Below, in pieces: positions 8,711 through 16,168 of a stretch of 64,000 nucleotides of DNA. Positions within the stretch are counted from its first letter, which is position 1; every line of letters begins with the position of its first letter. The position numbers and the translations under genes are program-made. The DNA comes from Rariglobus sp041662485 (GTDB lineage Bacteria > Verrucomicrobiota > Verrucomicrobiia > Opitutales > Opitutaceae), in the NCBI GenBank assembly GCA_041662485.1, contig JBAZSJ010000011.1:49492-113491 (forward strand), read 5' to 3'. The notes below the pieces were generated by a model. That model was not told the origin of the DNA. It saw only the letters and a program-made list of their open reading frames with translations, and searched no databases.

Positions 8711-8784
8711 GTAGGGCCGGCGCTTGCGCCGTGCCGGTTTGGAGTTGTCCGGTCTGCGGGGCATGGCGCAAGCGCCAGCCCTAC
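8711..8784. repeat. REP-like inverted repeat, GTAG...CTAC ends
   Basis: Arms of 20 nt (8711-8730 and 8765-8784) pair with one mismatch, begin GTAGGGC and end CCCTAC. One of several GTAG-bounded hairpin pairs in the window. Confidence 0.75.
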
Positions 8785-8983
8785 ACGGTTGGGCGGATAC
8801 GGCGTGATGAACCGGATTTTAGAAGTTCCATTACGAATATGCTGAAGGACAGACAATTGGCCTGACGCTTGCTTTATTGCATATGACTGGACTGGTGGTG
8901 CCCTTGGGGCCGCCGGTCCCCTCTAAGAACCATAAAAACATAACCAACATGCCAAAGGACAACCTTGACTCACGGCTGCCGAC

Positions 8984-9421
8984 ATGCAGGCCGTTACCGA
9001 CGCCCTCGCCACCATTCGCACCAAGCTGCCGTTTCTCATCGACCTCTCGCCGACCGAGAAGCGGCGGCTGTTCAAGATGGGCGACGGTTCGCGGGCTTTT
9101 GTGGAAAAAGCCCTGATCGCCGCCCAGGCCAACCCGCAGGTCTTCCCGCCTTCCTTCGACCTGGATGAATACGCCCGCGACTGGGCCCTGTGGGCGCAGA
9201 TGGGCACCCTGTCCAACAACGTGACCCAGCTCGCCGAGTTGATCGACGACACCCAGACCGCGCTGGGCGCCGACCTCATGAACGCCGGGCTGACGGCCTA
9301 CGGCTACCTGAGCAAGGCCTCGGTCGGCGGTCTGGAGGAGATCAAGGCCGATCTGGGCAAGCGTTTCGACCGCCGCAGTTCCGCGTCTCCGACGCCGACC
9401 GCGACACCGGCAACCGCCTGA
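8984..9421 (+). CDS. Conserved-looking hypothetical protein, about 145 aa
   Basis: Not recognised. The product is soluble and mostly helical, with DLSPTEKRRLFKMGDGSRAF near residue 20 and a C-terminal half with LAELIDDTQTALGADLMNAG. It ends in a low-complexity SPTPTATPATA tail. No signal peptide or membrane segment is seen. Balanced composition and chromosome-like codon use make it a real gene rather than a shadow. It stands alone between repeat-rich spacers, followed by a REP-like hairpin pair that could end transcription. I vaguely recognise the TPEE/PTEKR..L.KMGDKSRAFV style from hypothetical proteins of Verrucomicrobia and relatives, but can give no function. Confidence 0.7.
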   Translation: MQAVTDALATIRTKLPFLIDLSPTEKRRLFKMGDGSRAFVEKALIAAQANPQVFPPSFDLDEYARDWALWAQMGTLSNNVTQLAELIDDTQTALGADLMNAGLTAYGYLSKASVGGLEEIKADLGKRFDRRSSASPTPTATPATA

Positions 9422-9460
9422 TAACATCAATCGCCTTGAGGATTTGGACTTCATCCCGGT

Positions 9461-9516
9461 GTAGGCCCGATCGCTGATCGGGCTTTTCAGAGAGCCAGAC
9501 CACCGGTCTGGCCTAC
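9461..9516. repeat. REPIN-like element: GTAG + hairpin, hairpin + CTAC
   Basis: GTAGG is followed by hairpin CCCGATCGCTGATCGGG, a short spacer with TTTT, hairpin CCAGACCACCGGTCTGG and CCTAC. It lies just after the hypothetical gene and may double as a terminator. Confidence 0.75.
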
Positions 9517-9589
9517 AACGAGCCGCGACAAAGTCTAAAACCAAAGGGTATTTGGCGTTAATCAGCCCTCGCGGCCGTCGCCGGGATGC

Positions 9590-9890
9590 TCGTGCGCGAG
9601 TGTCCCGGCCTCGGCCGCGAGTCTTTTTGGCTGGGCGTCGAGTATCGGGATACTCGCGGTTGAGTGGCGGATACTGGCGTCCGAGTCCCGGAGGGTCGCG
9701 GTCGAGGGTCAGAGACTGGCGGGCGAGACTGCGGATACTCGCGCGCGAGATGCGGGGGCCTGAATTGAGACGCCTGATACTCGGCGCTGAGTGTGGGAGA
9801 CTGGCGGTTGAGACTCGGCATACTCGCGTCCGAGTATCCCGGACTCACGCGCGAGTGGGGAAGACTCTCCCGCGAGGGGCAATCCGCTCG
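9590..9890. repeat. Degenerate tandem repeat, about 21-22 bp period, decayed heptad-coding tract
   Basis: At least a dozen imperfect units of the form GGATACTCGCGNNCGAGT succeed each other. In-phase pieces translate as heptads: RILASES/RRVAVEG/QRLAGET in one frame, RILAREM and GRLAVET in a second, GILASEY/PGLTREW/GRLSREG in the third. Indels switch frame and stops interrupt, so no single ORF covers the tract. It looks like the relic of a gene for a (G/R)xLxxE heptad-repeat protein, or a noncoding repeat expanded with 21-nt phase. Confidence 0.7.
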
Positions 9891-10066
9891 ACTTCCGCAA
9901 TTTACCGGCTTCTATCGCCAGTCGAAATCCAAAACCCCGCTTTCGCTGTCTCCATGCCCCATTTCAAGAAATTGCACCCCGAAACTGGCGAGTCACTACC
10001 CCGCTGTGCCCTGACATTTTCCCCAGTAAAACGCAGTCAGGGCGAATAACACTGCTCGGCAAAAAT

Positions 10067-10497
10067 ATGAAATCACTACTTTGGCTAGGTGTCGCACTTA
10101 TCGCAGCTCAGTCTTCTTTTGCGGAAAGCAAAAGCGAAGACTCAAGGATTTTATTTTACGTTAATACCTCAGATACAATCGTAGTGGGAGTCCAAGGAAT
10201 GATGGTATCTGGTGGCGGCGGAACAACCGGCAGATTTAGCGTTATGATATTTTAAAGGCTCCAAAATCAATTAGTCTAAAAAAGGAAATTCAGATTTTTT
10301 GGCTGACCTCACATTCCCTGAAATCCGATTCAAAGCATGAAGAAGAAATTCGTTTTTTGAGTTACGCAGGAAAGCCATCCGAGGGATTTAGCGACATGAC
10401 AGGACACGATATATTTTATAGTGCCACGCCGGAGCACATTGCGCTCGTTAAAAAATATATTGAGCAGAAAAAGAAAGGGCCGAACCAGTCTCCATAG
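10067..10497 (+). pseudogene. Small secreted protein gene broken by a frameshift (candidate cassette gene 1)
   Basis: The first part (10067-10257) encodes a signal peptide (MKSLLWLGVALIAAQSSFA) and about 40 further residues before stopping. From 10240 the next frame is open to a TAG at 10495-10497, giving about 85 residues of normal-looking protein (RYDILKAPKSISLKKEIQIF onward). Joining the two with a frame change near 10235-10255 gives one exported protein of about 140 residues. No family is recognised. GC content is clearly below that of the surrounding chromosome. It could be a true pseudogene, a sequencing indel or two separate short genes. Confidence 0.55.
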
Positions 10498-10525
10498 GCA
10501 TCGGCTCATCTCAAGCGTAAAAAAT
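10479..10525. other. Short attC-like site between candidate cassettes
   Basis: GCCGAAC (10479-10485) overlaps the end of the preceding ORF. GCATCGGCTCATCT follows and resembles the right arm of the better site at 13051-13128 (GCATCGACTCATTT). The next gene starts directly afterwards in GCGTAAAAAATATG. The stem is weak, so the call depends on comparison with the other spacers. Confidence 0.4.
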
Positions 10526-11218
10526 ATGAAACACTCAAGCCCCCTCATATTGTCCGTATTTTTTGCATGCTCACCGCTTACGGCATCACCCGATGTTGCA
10601 ACTTTCGATAATTCGGAAATCGCAATGCCGGAACTGACCATCGGGAAAAAGCCTGAAACACCGGAAGAAAAATTAATTAGAAAACAATTTACGGCCCCCC
10701 GAGACGACTTCACCTACTGGAGCAGCTTCACCTACTGGAGCAAGCACATGGATATAGCTGGGCTCCCTGCTGCACTTAATGCCCTAGATAAAGAGTGGGG
10801 TGATCTTAGCACACGGAAGGCAGATTCAACCAGGGATATTACCTATGCAGAAAAAGCACTTAGCACGCTTACCTCGTATTACGTAAAAATATCAAAAATA
10901 AATCCAGAAGAGGCGGAGCGCCTCATCCAATACATTAATGAAAAATTAAAACCACTAAAGGAGGAATTTCACCCAGAATTACCATATAGGAGCGCATATG
11001 TGAATCCCCCACCCAATGTTTCATTTGAAGAAATTTATTCCAATGCAATATATAATAATCGACAACGTGAGCTTCGATCATTCTTTCTTAGGCTAAAACG
11101 CATTAAGCGACACTATCCAGAACTACAAGGATTGGATGAGATGGGCGATCTATTAGTTGATGAGAGATTCCCAACAATTAAGAATCCAAGGAGCCCAACC
11201 AGTAGTTATAGACAATGA
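10526..11218 (+). CDS. Hypothetical exported protein (candidate cassette gene 2)
   Basis: 230 residues with an N-terminal signal peptide ending near residue 20 (LSVFFACSPLTAS). The body is charged, largely helical and Lys/Glu-rich (EEAERLIQYINEKLKPLKEE), with an imperfect internal repeat FTYWSSFTYWSKH. No family is recognised. The ATG at 10526 directly follows the sequence AAAAAAT, as do other starts in this array. Low GC and AT-rich codon choice set it apart from the flanking chromosome and point to horizontal origin. Confidence 0.7.
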   Translation: MKHSSPLILSVFFACSPLTASPDVATFDNSEIAMPELTIGKKPETPEEKLIRKQFTAPRDDFTYWSSFTYWSKHMDIAGLPAALNALDKEWGDLSTRKADSTRDITYAEKALSTLTSYYVKISKINPEEAERLIQYINEKLKPLKEEFHPELPYRSAYVNPPPNVSFEEIYSNAIYNNRQRELRSFFLRLKRIKRHYPELQGLDEMGDLLVDERFPTIKNPRSPTSSYRQ

Positions 11219-11293
11219 CAACAGCTGTCACGTGTCGTGCTCCGCACGTCCCGCGCCAGCTGCGGCCATGTCTGATCTAGAGCGTATGACAAA
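11219..11293. other. Spacer resembling an attC site
   Basis: Shares the near-identical stretch CGCGCCAGCTGCGGCCATG (then TCTGATCTA) with the spacer at 12115-12143, and contains self-complementary segments around CAGCTG. The shared 3' half suggests the two spacers are recombination sites of the same kind. A canonical GTTRRRY is not obvious here. Confidence 0.4.
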
Positions 11294-11446
11294 ATGAACA
11301 TCGAACAAATAGTCCCTTTGGTTGAGCAAGTAGTCGCCGACCAGCAGAACGAAAAGGAAGGTAGTTTCTTTTCTTACCGGCATGCTCAAGAACTTCATGC
11401 CTTGGGTATTAAGCACGAGTTCGCTTCCGTCTCTCCTTGGTCCTAG
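11294..11446 (+). CDS. Small hypothetical protein, 50 aa (candidate cassette)
   Basis: A short ORF starting MNIEQIVPLVEQVVADQQNE and ending SVSPWS. It directly follows the attC-like spacer, has the same AT-rich style as its neighbours and is followed 30 bp later by another ORF on the same strand. It may be the intact remainder of a longer gene or a genuine small protein. Nothing indicates a function. Confidence 0.4.
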   Translation: MNIEQIVPLVEQVVADQQNEKEGSFFSYRHAQELHALGIKHEFASVSPWS

Positions 11447-11476
11447 GTTTGCGTCAGTATCGTTGTCAGCTCCGTG

Positions 11477-11722
11477 ATGACCCCAAAGATATGGATTCGC
11501 ATTCTCTGGTCGCGACCTAAGCTCGAATATCCGAAGGAAGAGTGTCCGCCCTGGGAGTTCCCTTTGTCAGTGGAGGGCGCTCGTTTGTTTGAGAAGGAGT
11601 GGCCAGTGATTCGGCAGCAGCTAGGGCAAGCGATCAAGAGGGGCTTTCCTCCTGAAGAGCCTACCAACGGTGGCGTGGGATGGTGGCGCAATGGCGTATG
11701 TAAAGATTACGGCCCTAGATGA
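11477..11722 (+). CDS. Hypothetical protein, 81 aa (candidate cassette)
   Basis: ORF with a Trp/Pro-rich composition (IWIRILWSRPKLEYPKEEC, then PPWEFPLSVEGARLFEKEW). No recognised domain, signal peptide or membrane segment. The ATG at 11477 is used; a GTG one codon upstream is possible. The last 32 bp overlap the start of the next ORF in another frame, suggesting translational coupling of the two. It may belong with 11691-12125 as a two-gene unit. Confidence 0.5.
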   Translation: MTPKIWIRILWSRPKLEYPKEECPPWEFPLSVEGARLFEKEWPVIRQQLGQAIKRGFPPEEPTNGGVGWWRNGVCKDYGPR

Positions 11723-12125
11723 TGAGACTGACGCGCCAGTCCCCAATGCGATTGTCATACTAGGAGAACAAGCTATTCGGAATTATAGTATCATCGAACC
11801 CAAGGACGAAGAAAGGTATCTGAACTTCTCTAGAGACACCAAACGGACGGACGCCATGGGAGTTTGCACCGTGTCCATGATGTGTCGCGCGGGCGGCGGC
11901 GGTGGTTTATTTGGCAAATCTGGAGATTACTATCTCGAGGGCCCCATTATAATAAAATCCGAAAGACATATTGAATTTAGAAATCTGATGCAAAATATCT
12001 TAGGCAAGAAGCGATTTCGACTTTCAGATAGCAAACACGAGATTACAATTTACCTCCAATCATCAAAAAAGGCGCCGAACAAAGCGCCAGAGCCGATGCC
12101 TATGGCTGTCACGCCTCCGCGCTAG
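11691..12125 (+). CDS. Hypothetical protein with a possible carboxypeptidase-regulatory-like (Ig-fold) domain
   Basis: 144 residues. The beginning VKITALDDETDAPVPNAIV resembles the first strands of carboxypeptidase-regulatory-like domains (I.G.V.D..TG.PV..A.V), followed by a TDAMGVCTV segment where that fold has its TD..G...F. turn. No signal peptide is seen. The C-terminus (NKAPEPMPMAVTPPR) is encoded by the left half of the following attC-like site, a familiar situation for cassette genes that run into their recombination site. Fold assignment is tentative. Confidence 0.5.
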   Translation: MAYVKITALDDETDAPVPNAIVILGEQAIRNYSIIEPKDEERYLNFSRDTKRTDAMGVCTVSMMCRAGGGGGLFGKSGDYYLEGPIIIKSERHIEFRNLMQNILGKKRFRLSDSKHEITIYLQSSKKAPNKAPEPMPMAVTPPR

Positions 12126-12158
12126 CTGCGGCATGTCTGGTCTAAAAGGTGGATCGGT
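12074..12158. other. attC-like site
   Basis: GCCGAAC (12074-12080) begins an imperfect palindrome (AGAGCCGATGCC at 12090-12101 against GGCATGTCTGGTCT at 12130-12143) that closes before GGATCGGT, directly followed by the next start in AAAAATATG. Its left half matches the site at 13051 (CCAGAGCCGATGC in both). Confidence 0.5.
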
Positions 12159-12164
12159 AAAAAT

Positions 12165-12605
12165 ATGAAAACTGACACTCTTATCATCGATGAAATGCGC
12201 CCGTCGGATGTTCACGACGTCTGTGCACTTTGGCATTCGATTCCGGAATTAAACATGTCCGCTTCGTTTGATTCGGCCGAACGCATTTTATATTATCTTG
12301 GGCGAAATCCAGGACTCAGCAGCGTGGCGCGCAGTGATGGACGTATTGTGGGGGCAGTATTGTGCGGGCACGATGGGCGCCGAGGCTCATTCTACCACCT
12401 TGGAGTTCTTCCTGACTTTCGCCGTGGAGGCATTGCGAGACGCATGGTTGATCGATCCATTTCTGCACTCAATGGAATAGGCATCCATACTTGGTTTCTG
12501 TTTACACATGAGAAAAATTTACAGGCTCAGTCTTTCTGGAGGAAGACTGGCTGGCAGCATTGCACGTGGGTCCAATACCACTATCGCGAAGCAGAGAAAC
12601 ACTAG
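12165..12605 (+). CDS. GNAT-family N-acetyltransferase (candidate cassette gene)
   Basis: 146 residues with the GNAT fold. Motif A reads FYHLGVLPDFRRGGIARRMV (about 84-103), where the R-R-G-G-I-A segment binds the acetyl-CoA pyrophosphate. A C-terminal motif B follows with NLQAQSFWRKTGWQ. The acceptor substrate cannot be read from sequence. Starts with AAAAATATG directly behind an attC-like site. GNAT enzymes are common integron cassette cargo, which fits the context. The next gene begins 18 bp downstream without a recombination site, so the two may share a cassette. Confidence 0.85.
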   Translation: MKTDTLIIDEMRPSDVHDVCALWHSIPELNMSASFDSAERILYYLGRNPGLSSVARSDGRIVGAVLCGHDGRRGSFYHLGVLPDFRRGGIARRMVDRSISALNGIGIHTWFLFTHEKNLQAQSFWRKTGWQHCTWVQYHYREAEKH

Positions 12606-12623
12606 ACGTTTCCACTATTAATT

Positions 12624-13040
12624 ATGGGAAATACAATCTCATCACGTCCAGAAGACGGCAATCCACTTAAAATCTGGGATGTGCCGACTCTGTGGGAATT
12701 GGCCAAAGACATCCCTGTTTTGTCGGTCAGAATCGACACATTGGGAGAACTGGATCGGGTTGCTTGGTATGGCGCCGATCAACATTCGGGCCGATTGACC
12801 GTCAGGCAATTTGTCGACCATGCGAAGCGAATCGAGCACGCCAACCTGGCCGAACCAATATTATTGTCTTCCGAAGGGAAGCTGCTCGACGGCTTTCATC
12901 GAATTGCCAAAGCATTCATGATTGGTCAGACGCATGTTTTGGCCAAGCGGTTTGACGTTGATCCGGCGCCAATTCGAAACGTTGAAATGCCGGACTATAT
13001 TTATAGAACCTATTTCCCTGAAAGCATCACGACTCGCTAA
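12624..13040 (+). CDS. ParB/sulfiredoxin-like domain protein
   Basis: 138 residues. The segment EPILLSSEGKLLDGFHRIAK (about 76-95) resembles the ParB/Srx N-terminal fold, in which a D-G-xHR element contacts nucleotide. This small stand-alone version recalls uncharacterised single-domain ParB-like proteins. There is no HTH or centromere-binding part, so a role in chromosome partition is unlikely; the family includes nucleases, kinases and CTPases. It lies 18 bp behind the GNAT gene and directly in front of the best attC-like site. Confidence 0.65.
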   Translation: MGNTISSRPEDGNPLKIWDVPTLWELAKDIPVLSVRIDTLGELDRVAWYGADQHSGRLTVRQFVDHAKRIEHANLAEPILLSSEGKLLDGFHRIAKAFMIGQTHVLAKRFDVDPAPIRNVEMPDYIYRTYFPESITTR

Positions 13041-13050
13041 AAACAGAAAA

Positions 13051-13128
13051 GGCGAACCGACAGCCGCCAGAGCCGATGCGTGTGGCGTCACGCCATCCAC
13101 ACGCATCGACTCATTTATAATGTTAGGC
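13051..13128. other. Best attC-like site of the array
   Basis: GGCGAAC (13051-13057) and GTTAGGC (13122-13128) bracket a 16-bp stem: 13070-13085 pairs with 13097-13112 with a single mismatched position. GTTAGGC fits the integron R' consensus GTTRRRY; the left box deviates from RYYYAAC by G for Y. Total length of 78 bp is within the attC range. Confidence 0.65.
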
Positions 13129-13133
13129 AAAAA

Positions 13134-13728
13134 TATGCTCATCGGACTCGACACTATCGATTGGGGCGCGCTTCAGGATGCCTATGGGAGCGCCGCGGAT
13201 GTCCCGGACCGTCTTCGTGCGCTCCTGTCCGACGACGAGGCAGTGCGCTCGGAAGCGATGGGGGAGCTCTTCGGAAGAGTGTGGCATCAAGGCACGATCT
13301 ATTCGGTGTCGGCGCATGTTATTCCCTTTCTTGTCGAACTGATCGATGCGCCGGAGGTGAAGGACAAGCCTTTGATTATCGCGCTTCTGGCAAGTATTGC
13401 GGGCGGTCGCGGGTATTACGAAGTCCACGAGGTGATTGTCCAAAAGCTCGCGAAGCGCCTCGTGGATCTGAGTCCGAAGCGACGTGAAGAGATGTCGGCG
13501 GTGAAAGCAGTGCGAGAGGTGGCTTCCCCGCACATTCCGAATCTTTTACCCCACCTGACGCATCCTGAAGCGGAGGTTCGAATCAGTGTTGCGCAGGCGT
13601 TGCCGTTTTACCCGGAGCACGGGGCACTGTCCCGCGGCGCGTTGGAACAGGCCCGTCGTTCGGAGTCCGATCCGGATGCGCTCACGGTCTTCGATGAAGC
13701 GTTGGTCGCGCTATCCCGAACCGCCTAA
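13134..13728 (+). CDS. HEAT-repeat protein (last candidate cassette gene)
   Basis: 198 residues with helical repeats typical of HEAT folds: VIPFLVELIDAPEVKDKPLI near 65-85 and IPNLLPHLTHPEAEVRISVA near 140-160. It should be a soluble protein-interaction scaffold; partners cannot be inferred. It starts 5 bp after the GTTAGGC of the attC-like site. Its stop codon lies inside GCCTAAC (13723-13729), a consensus integron R'' box, which is how cassette genes commonly end. The sequence after that box is not a complete attC but passes into the transaldolase-derived repeat. Confidence 0.75.
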
Positions 13729-13745
13729 CAAGACCCCGCGGTGGC
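13723..13745. other. Truncated attC: R'' box GCCTAAC joined to tal-derived repeat
   Basis: GCCTAAC fits RYYYAAC exactly and overlaps the stop codon of the HEAT gene. Only AAGACCCCGCGGTGG follows before the duplicated transaldolase 3' end begins, so the right half of the site is missing. Confidence 0.5.
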
Positions 13746-14052
13746 TCAGCCGCGTTTTGGGACGATGAGCTGTTCCAGTTTCACGATAGCGGCCGAAAAG
13801 AGCCGGCTGGGACGGTTCAAAGAAAGTCGTGGCCTGTTGTAGTTGTAGCCGGGGTCGCTGACCCCGGTCCGAAAACGCATTCCCAAGACACCGGGGTCGG
13901 CGACCCCGGCTACATGACATGACCCCGGCTACAGTTTCAGCCGCGTTTTTGGGGCGATGAGGTGTTCGAGTTTCACGATGTCGGCCGAGAAGAGGCGGAT
14001 GCCTTCGGCGGTCTTTTCGGTGGCCATGGCGTCTTCGTTGAGGGCGAAGCGG
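13746..14052 (-). repeat. Repeat block A: two copies of the transaldolase 3' end around a REP-like element
   Basis: Copy 1 (13746-13802) and copy 2 (13937-14052) match the last 19 and about 38 codons of tal (16169 onward) with a few changes, each beginning at the tal stop codon. Between them are GGACGGTTCAAAGAAAGTCG and a GTAG...CTAC hairpin pair (13845-13913). The same order recurs at 15980-16168 plus tal itself. Nothing coding is seen from 14053 to 14216. Confidence 0.85.
13845..13913. repeat. REPIN-like GTAG...CTAC hairpin pair
   Basis: GTAG is followed by CCGGGGTCGCTGACCCCGG, a 20-nt spacer, then CCGGGGTCGGCGACCCCGG and CTAC. A further half copy (ACCCCGGCTAC) follows at 13922. Confidence 0.8.
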
Positions 14053-14216
14053 CGCGGCCATTCGTTTTCGCCGATCAGACCTTGAGAAATTCGGCTTGGT
14101 TGAAGACCGCCAACCCCGGTCAGCGCGCTGACGAACCACAATCAGATCTCATAATCATGGTCGTGCTTCACAAGCGGCGGGACACGGAAATCCAGTCGGC
14201 GCCAATGGTTGCAGCG

Positions 14217-15437
14217 TCACAGTGCAGCAGCCTCGACCTTGAACGGATTCTCGAAGGCGCTTTCGTAGGAATCGAGCACACCGGCACTGAGGCGAAGCCG
14301 GCGGCCGACCGCACGCCATTGCGAAACCGCAGTGACGATCTCGCGCACTATTCTCTTTGCTTCGGCGGGCTTGAGTCCAAATCGGGAAGCAGCAGCCAAG
14401 GCGGCATCAATCGTCGGCTCCTTCCCGTCCTCGGTGATCGAGGTTTTGTTCGTCCGGGCCCTGTCTATTTCCGGAACCGGATTCAAATCATAGGCGGGCG
14501 CAAGCGCCCAACGACCAGGCTCGACCATGAGAAAGCCGTGATTGCGCAAATGGTCATCGTAGTTGCTGGCCAGCAGGGAAAATACCAATCGGCGCCATAA
14601 CTCCTTGAGATCGGACGAGACATCATGGCCAAACTGCCGGATGCCATCGGCCATGTGCGTGTAAGAGCCGGAATCTCCGGGCGACAACCCAAGAAGCGTC
14701 GCGGCCGAGATAAACGGGATTCGCTCCACGCCTTGGCGGTCAAAGCGAGTGATCACGGACACACTCTGATGACCCGCTTTCACGAGCTGGTGGCCAGCCG
14801 TCTTGATCCCGGAAGCCTTGGCCAGTTCAAGGGCAAGAATCTCACCGGCGGCGATATCGCGGACATCGTCGGGCTTCGGGAATTTGGCAATGCCGAGTTC
14901 TCCGTTGGCAAGTTGCACCGCAGATTTCGGCCGGGCACCGCCCAGAGGAGAACCTTCTCCCAGCAGAAAACGGAGATCCTTCGCCGTCTCGGTCTCATCA
15001 TGGATGGCATCCATGGCTCGCAACAGCGCACCGAGTTTGATGACGGGAGGAAGGTTTTCGGAACTGTGGGCAAGGAAAGGGCCGTCGCCACCGGTTCGAA
15101 AACGCAGGGCCCCGATTCGAGAAAAATCATCAAGAGCGAGAACGTAGTCGATGTCCCGATAGGGTTTTGATCCCAGCACCTTTTTGCGCACGGCGCGTTC
15201 AATCAGAACCCGGCCCCAACGGTCCGGACCACAATCTTGGAAGGCTCCGAACAACCCCGTCTTGTGGTGGGCTCCCTGTCGCAACGGGAGTGAGGTGGGG
15301 TCGATGGCGAATGCGTCTGCGCGGTCAAGCCATGCGCGAGAATACTCAAATGTAACCGCCTCTCCTTTTTCCGCGGCATAAAGACGCCCGACTTCATGCG
15401 TCTGTCCCCGCCGGTCGATGTGAATTTCCAGATTCAT
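14217..15437 (-). CDS. hipA: HipA-type serine/threonine kinase toxin
   Basis: 406 residues, within the HipA family range. Toxins of this family phosphorylate a translation component (glutamyl-tRNA synthetase for E. coli HipA) and halt growth. Seen: HipA N-terminal domain (1-105, with GLFGAFQDCGPDRWG), glycine-rich loop SPLGGARPK (163-171), catalytic loop NYDDHLRNHGF (292-302, with the N.D.H...N pattern) and metal-binding PAYDLNP (314-320). No key residue is missing, so it looks active. It overlaps the antitoxin gene by 4 bp and follows it, the usual hipB-hipA order. The pair is bounded by duplicated transaldolase 3' ends, suggesting arrival as a mobile unit. Confidence 0.93.
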   Translation of the reverse strand: MNLEIHIDRRGQTHEVGRLYAAEKGEAVTFEYSRAWLDRADAFAIDPTSLPLRQGAHHKTGLFGAFQDCGPDRWGRVLIERAVRKKVLGSKPYRDIDYVLALDDFSRIGALRFRTGGDGPFLAHSSENLPPVIKLGALLRAMDAIHDETETAKDLRFLLGEGSPLGGARPKSAVQLANGELGIAKFPKPDDVRDIAAGEILALELAKASGIKTAGHQLVKAGHQSVSVITRFDRQGVERIPFISAATLLGLSPGDSGSYTHMADGIRQFGHDVSSDLKELWRRLVFSLLASNYDDHLRNHGFLMVEPGRWALAPAYDLNPVPEIDRARTNKTSITEDGKEPTIDAALAAASRFGLKPAEAKRIVREIVTAVSQWRAVGRRLRLSAGVLDSYESAFENPFKVEAAAL

Positions 15438-15775
15438 GCGCGCTTGCGGCCAATCCGTTTGGGCAGCCGGTCTTCATCCAGGGACAATGCGAGCACGTCG
15501 CTGGCCGGCTCGGCTAGTCCGGCCAGTCTGTCCTGTAATTGTAGAACAAACATCGCTGTGGCGAAGGTGCCGAGAGCAACGGTGGGATCACCCTTCTCCA
15601 GCCGCCAAAGCGTATCCCTGCTGACAAAGAGCCGAGCCGCCATGTCGGCGGTGGAAATGCCTCGCTTACGCCGGGCAAGGGACAAATCACGGCCCAATTT
15701 GCGGAGCGCATGGGCTGCTGGAAGAGGAATGGAAGTAGCCGCTGGCACTCCAATAACGTCTTTTATACCAGACAT
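15434..15775 (-). CDS. hipB: HipB-type antitoxin, XRE-family HTH regulator
   Basis: 113 residues. A Cro/C1-type helix-turn-helix lies at about 27-80 (LGRDLSLARRKRGISTADMA, ARLFVSRDTLWRLEKG), followed by a Lys/Arg-rich C-terminal tail (PKRIGRKRA). It should bind and neutralise HipA and repress its own operon. The tail is longer than in E. coli HipB. The start at 15775 gives 26 residues before the HTH; MS..DVIGV is a plausible N-terminus. Its promoter would lie in 15776-15856. Confidence 0.88.
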   Translation of the reverse strand: MSGIKDVIGVPAATSIPLPAAHALRKLGRDLSLARRKRGISTADMAARLFVSRDTLWRLEKGDPTVALGTFATAMFVLQLQDRLAGLAEPASDVLALSLDEDRLPKRIGRKRA

Positions 15776-15979
15776 AATATCAAGGTTAAACCGCTATAGA
15801 AGACATACCGATGAGCAAAGGGCTCACCGGCAAGGACTGGAGACCGGTTGCGATCAGGTGGAGCGCGTTGACCCCAACGCGCTGGTCCGGAGCGGCTGCG
15901 TCGCAACGCGTTGGGGTCAACGCGTTCCACCCCGACTGAATTTGCCGAGGGCGTAACGATGCAGTTGAACTCGGGGTGG
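15776..15979. other. hipBA upstream region with a long palindrome at 15857-15931
   Basis: Arms of about 25 nt (15857-15881 and 15907-15931) of the form GGAGCGCGTTGACCCCAACG pair almost perfectly around a 25-nt loop. No gene is seen. It is too long for a simple terminator and differs from the GTAG family; it may be another dispersed palindrome. hipBA operators may lie between it and the hipB start. Confidence 0.7.
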
Positions 15980-16168
15980 CTCAGCCGCGTTTTTGGGCGA
16001 TGAGCTGCTCGAGTTTCACGATGTCGGCCGAGAAGAGGCGGCTGGCGCCGGCTGGAACGGTTCAAAGAAAGTCGTGGCTGATTTGGAATGTAGGCCCGAC
16101 CGGTGGTCGGGCTTTTTCACCATCTCCCAAGCAACCCGACCACCGGTCGGGTCTACATGCAGGCATCC
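15980..16168 (-). repeat. Repeat block B: partial transaldolase 3' end plus REPIN-like element
   Basis: 15980-16041 copies the last 20 codons of tal, beginning at the stop codon. Then comes GGAACGGTTCAAAGAAAGTCG, as in block A, and a GTAG...CTAC hairpin pair (16090-16156) directly before the real tal stop codon. With tal itself it mirrors block A on the other side of hipBA. Confidence 0.85.

Larger units (their letters stand above)
8354..8983. other. 630-bp intergenic region with short repeats
   Basis: No convincing gene. It holds a 35-bp direct repeat pair (8569-8603, 8634-8668) and a REP-like inverted repeat (8711-8784). The rest, including an AT-richer part at 8830-8950, probably carries the promoter of the next gene, but no -35/-10 pair stands out. 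Confidence 0.6.

Noticed and set aside
9590..9890. Possible CRISPR or single coding sequence (165-codon frame)
   Set aside because: Units are contiguous 21-22-mers without spacers, and the heptad signal changes frame, so neither a CRISPR array nor one intact protein.
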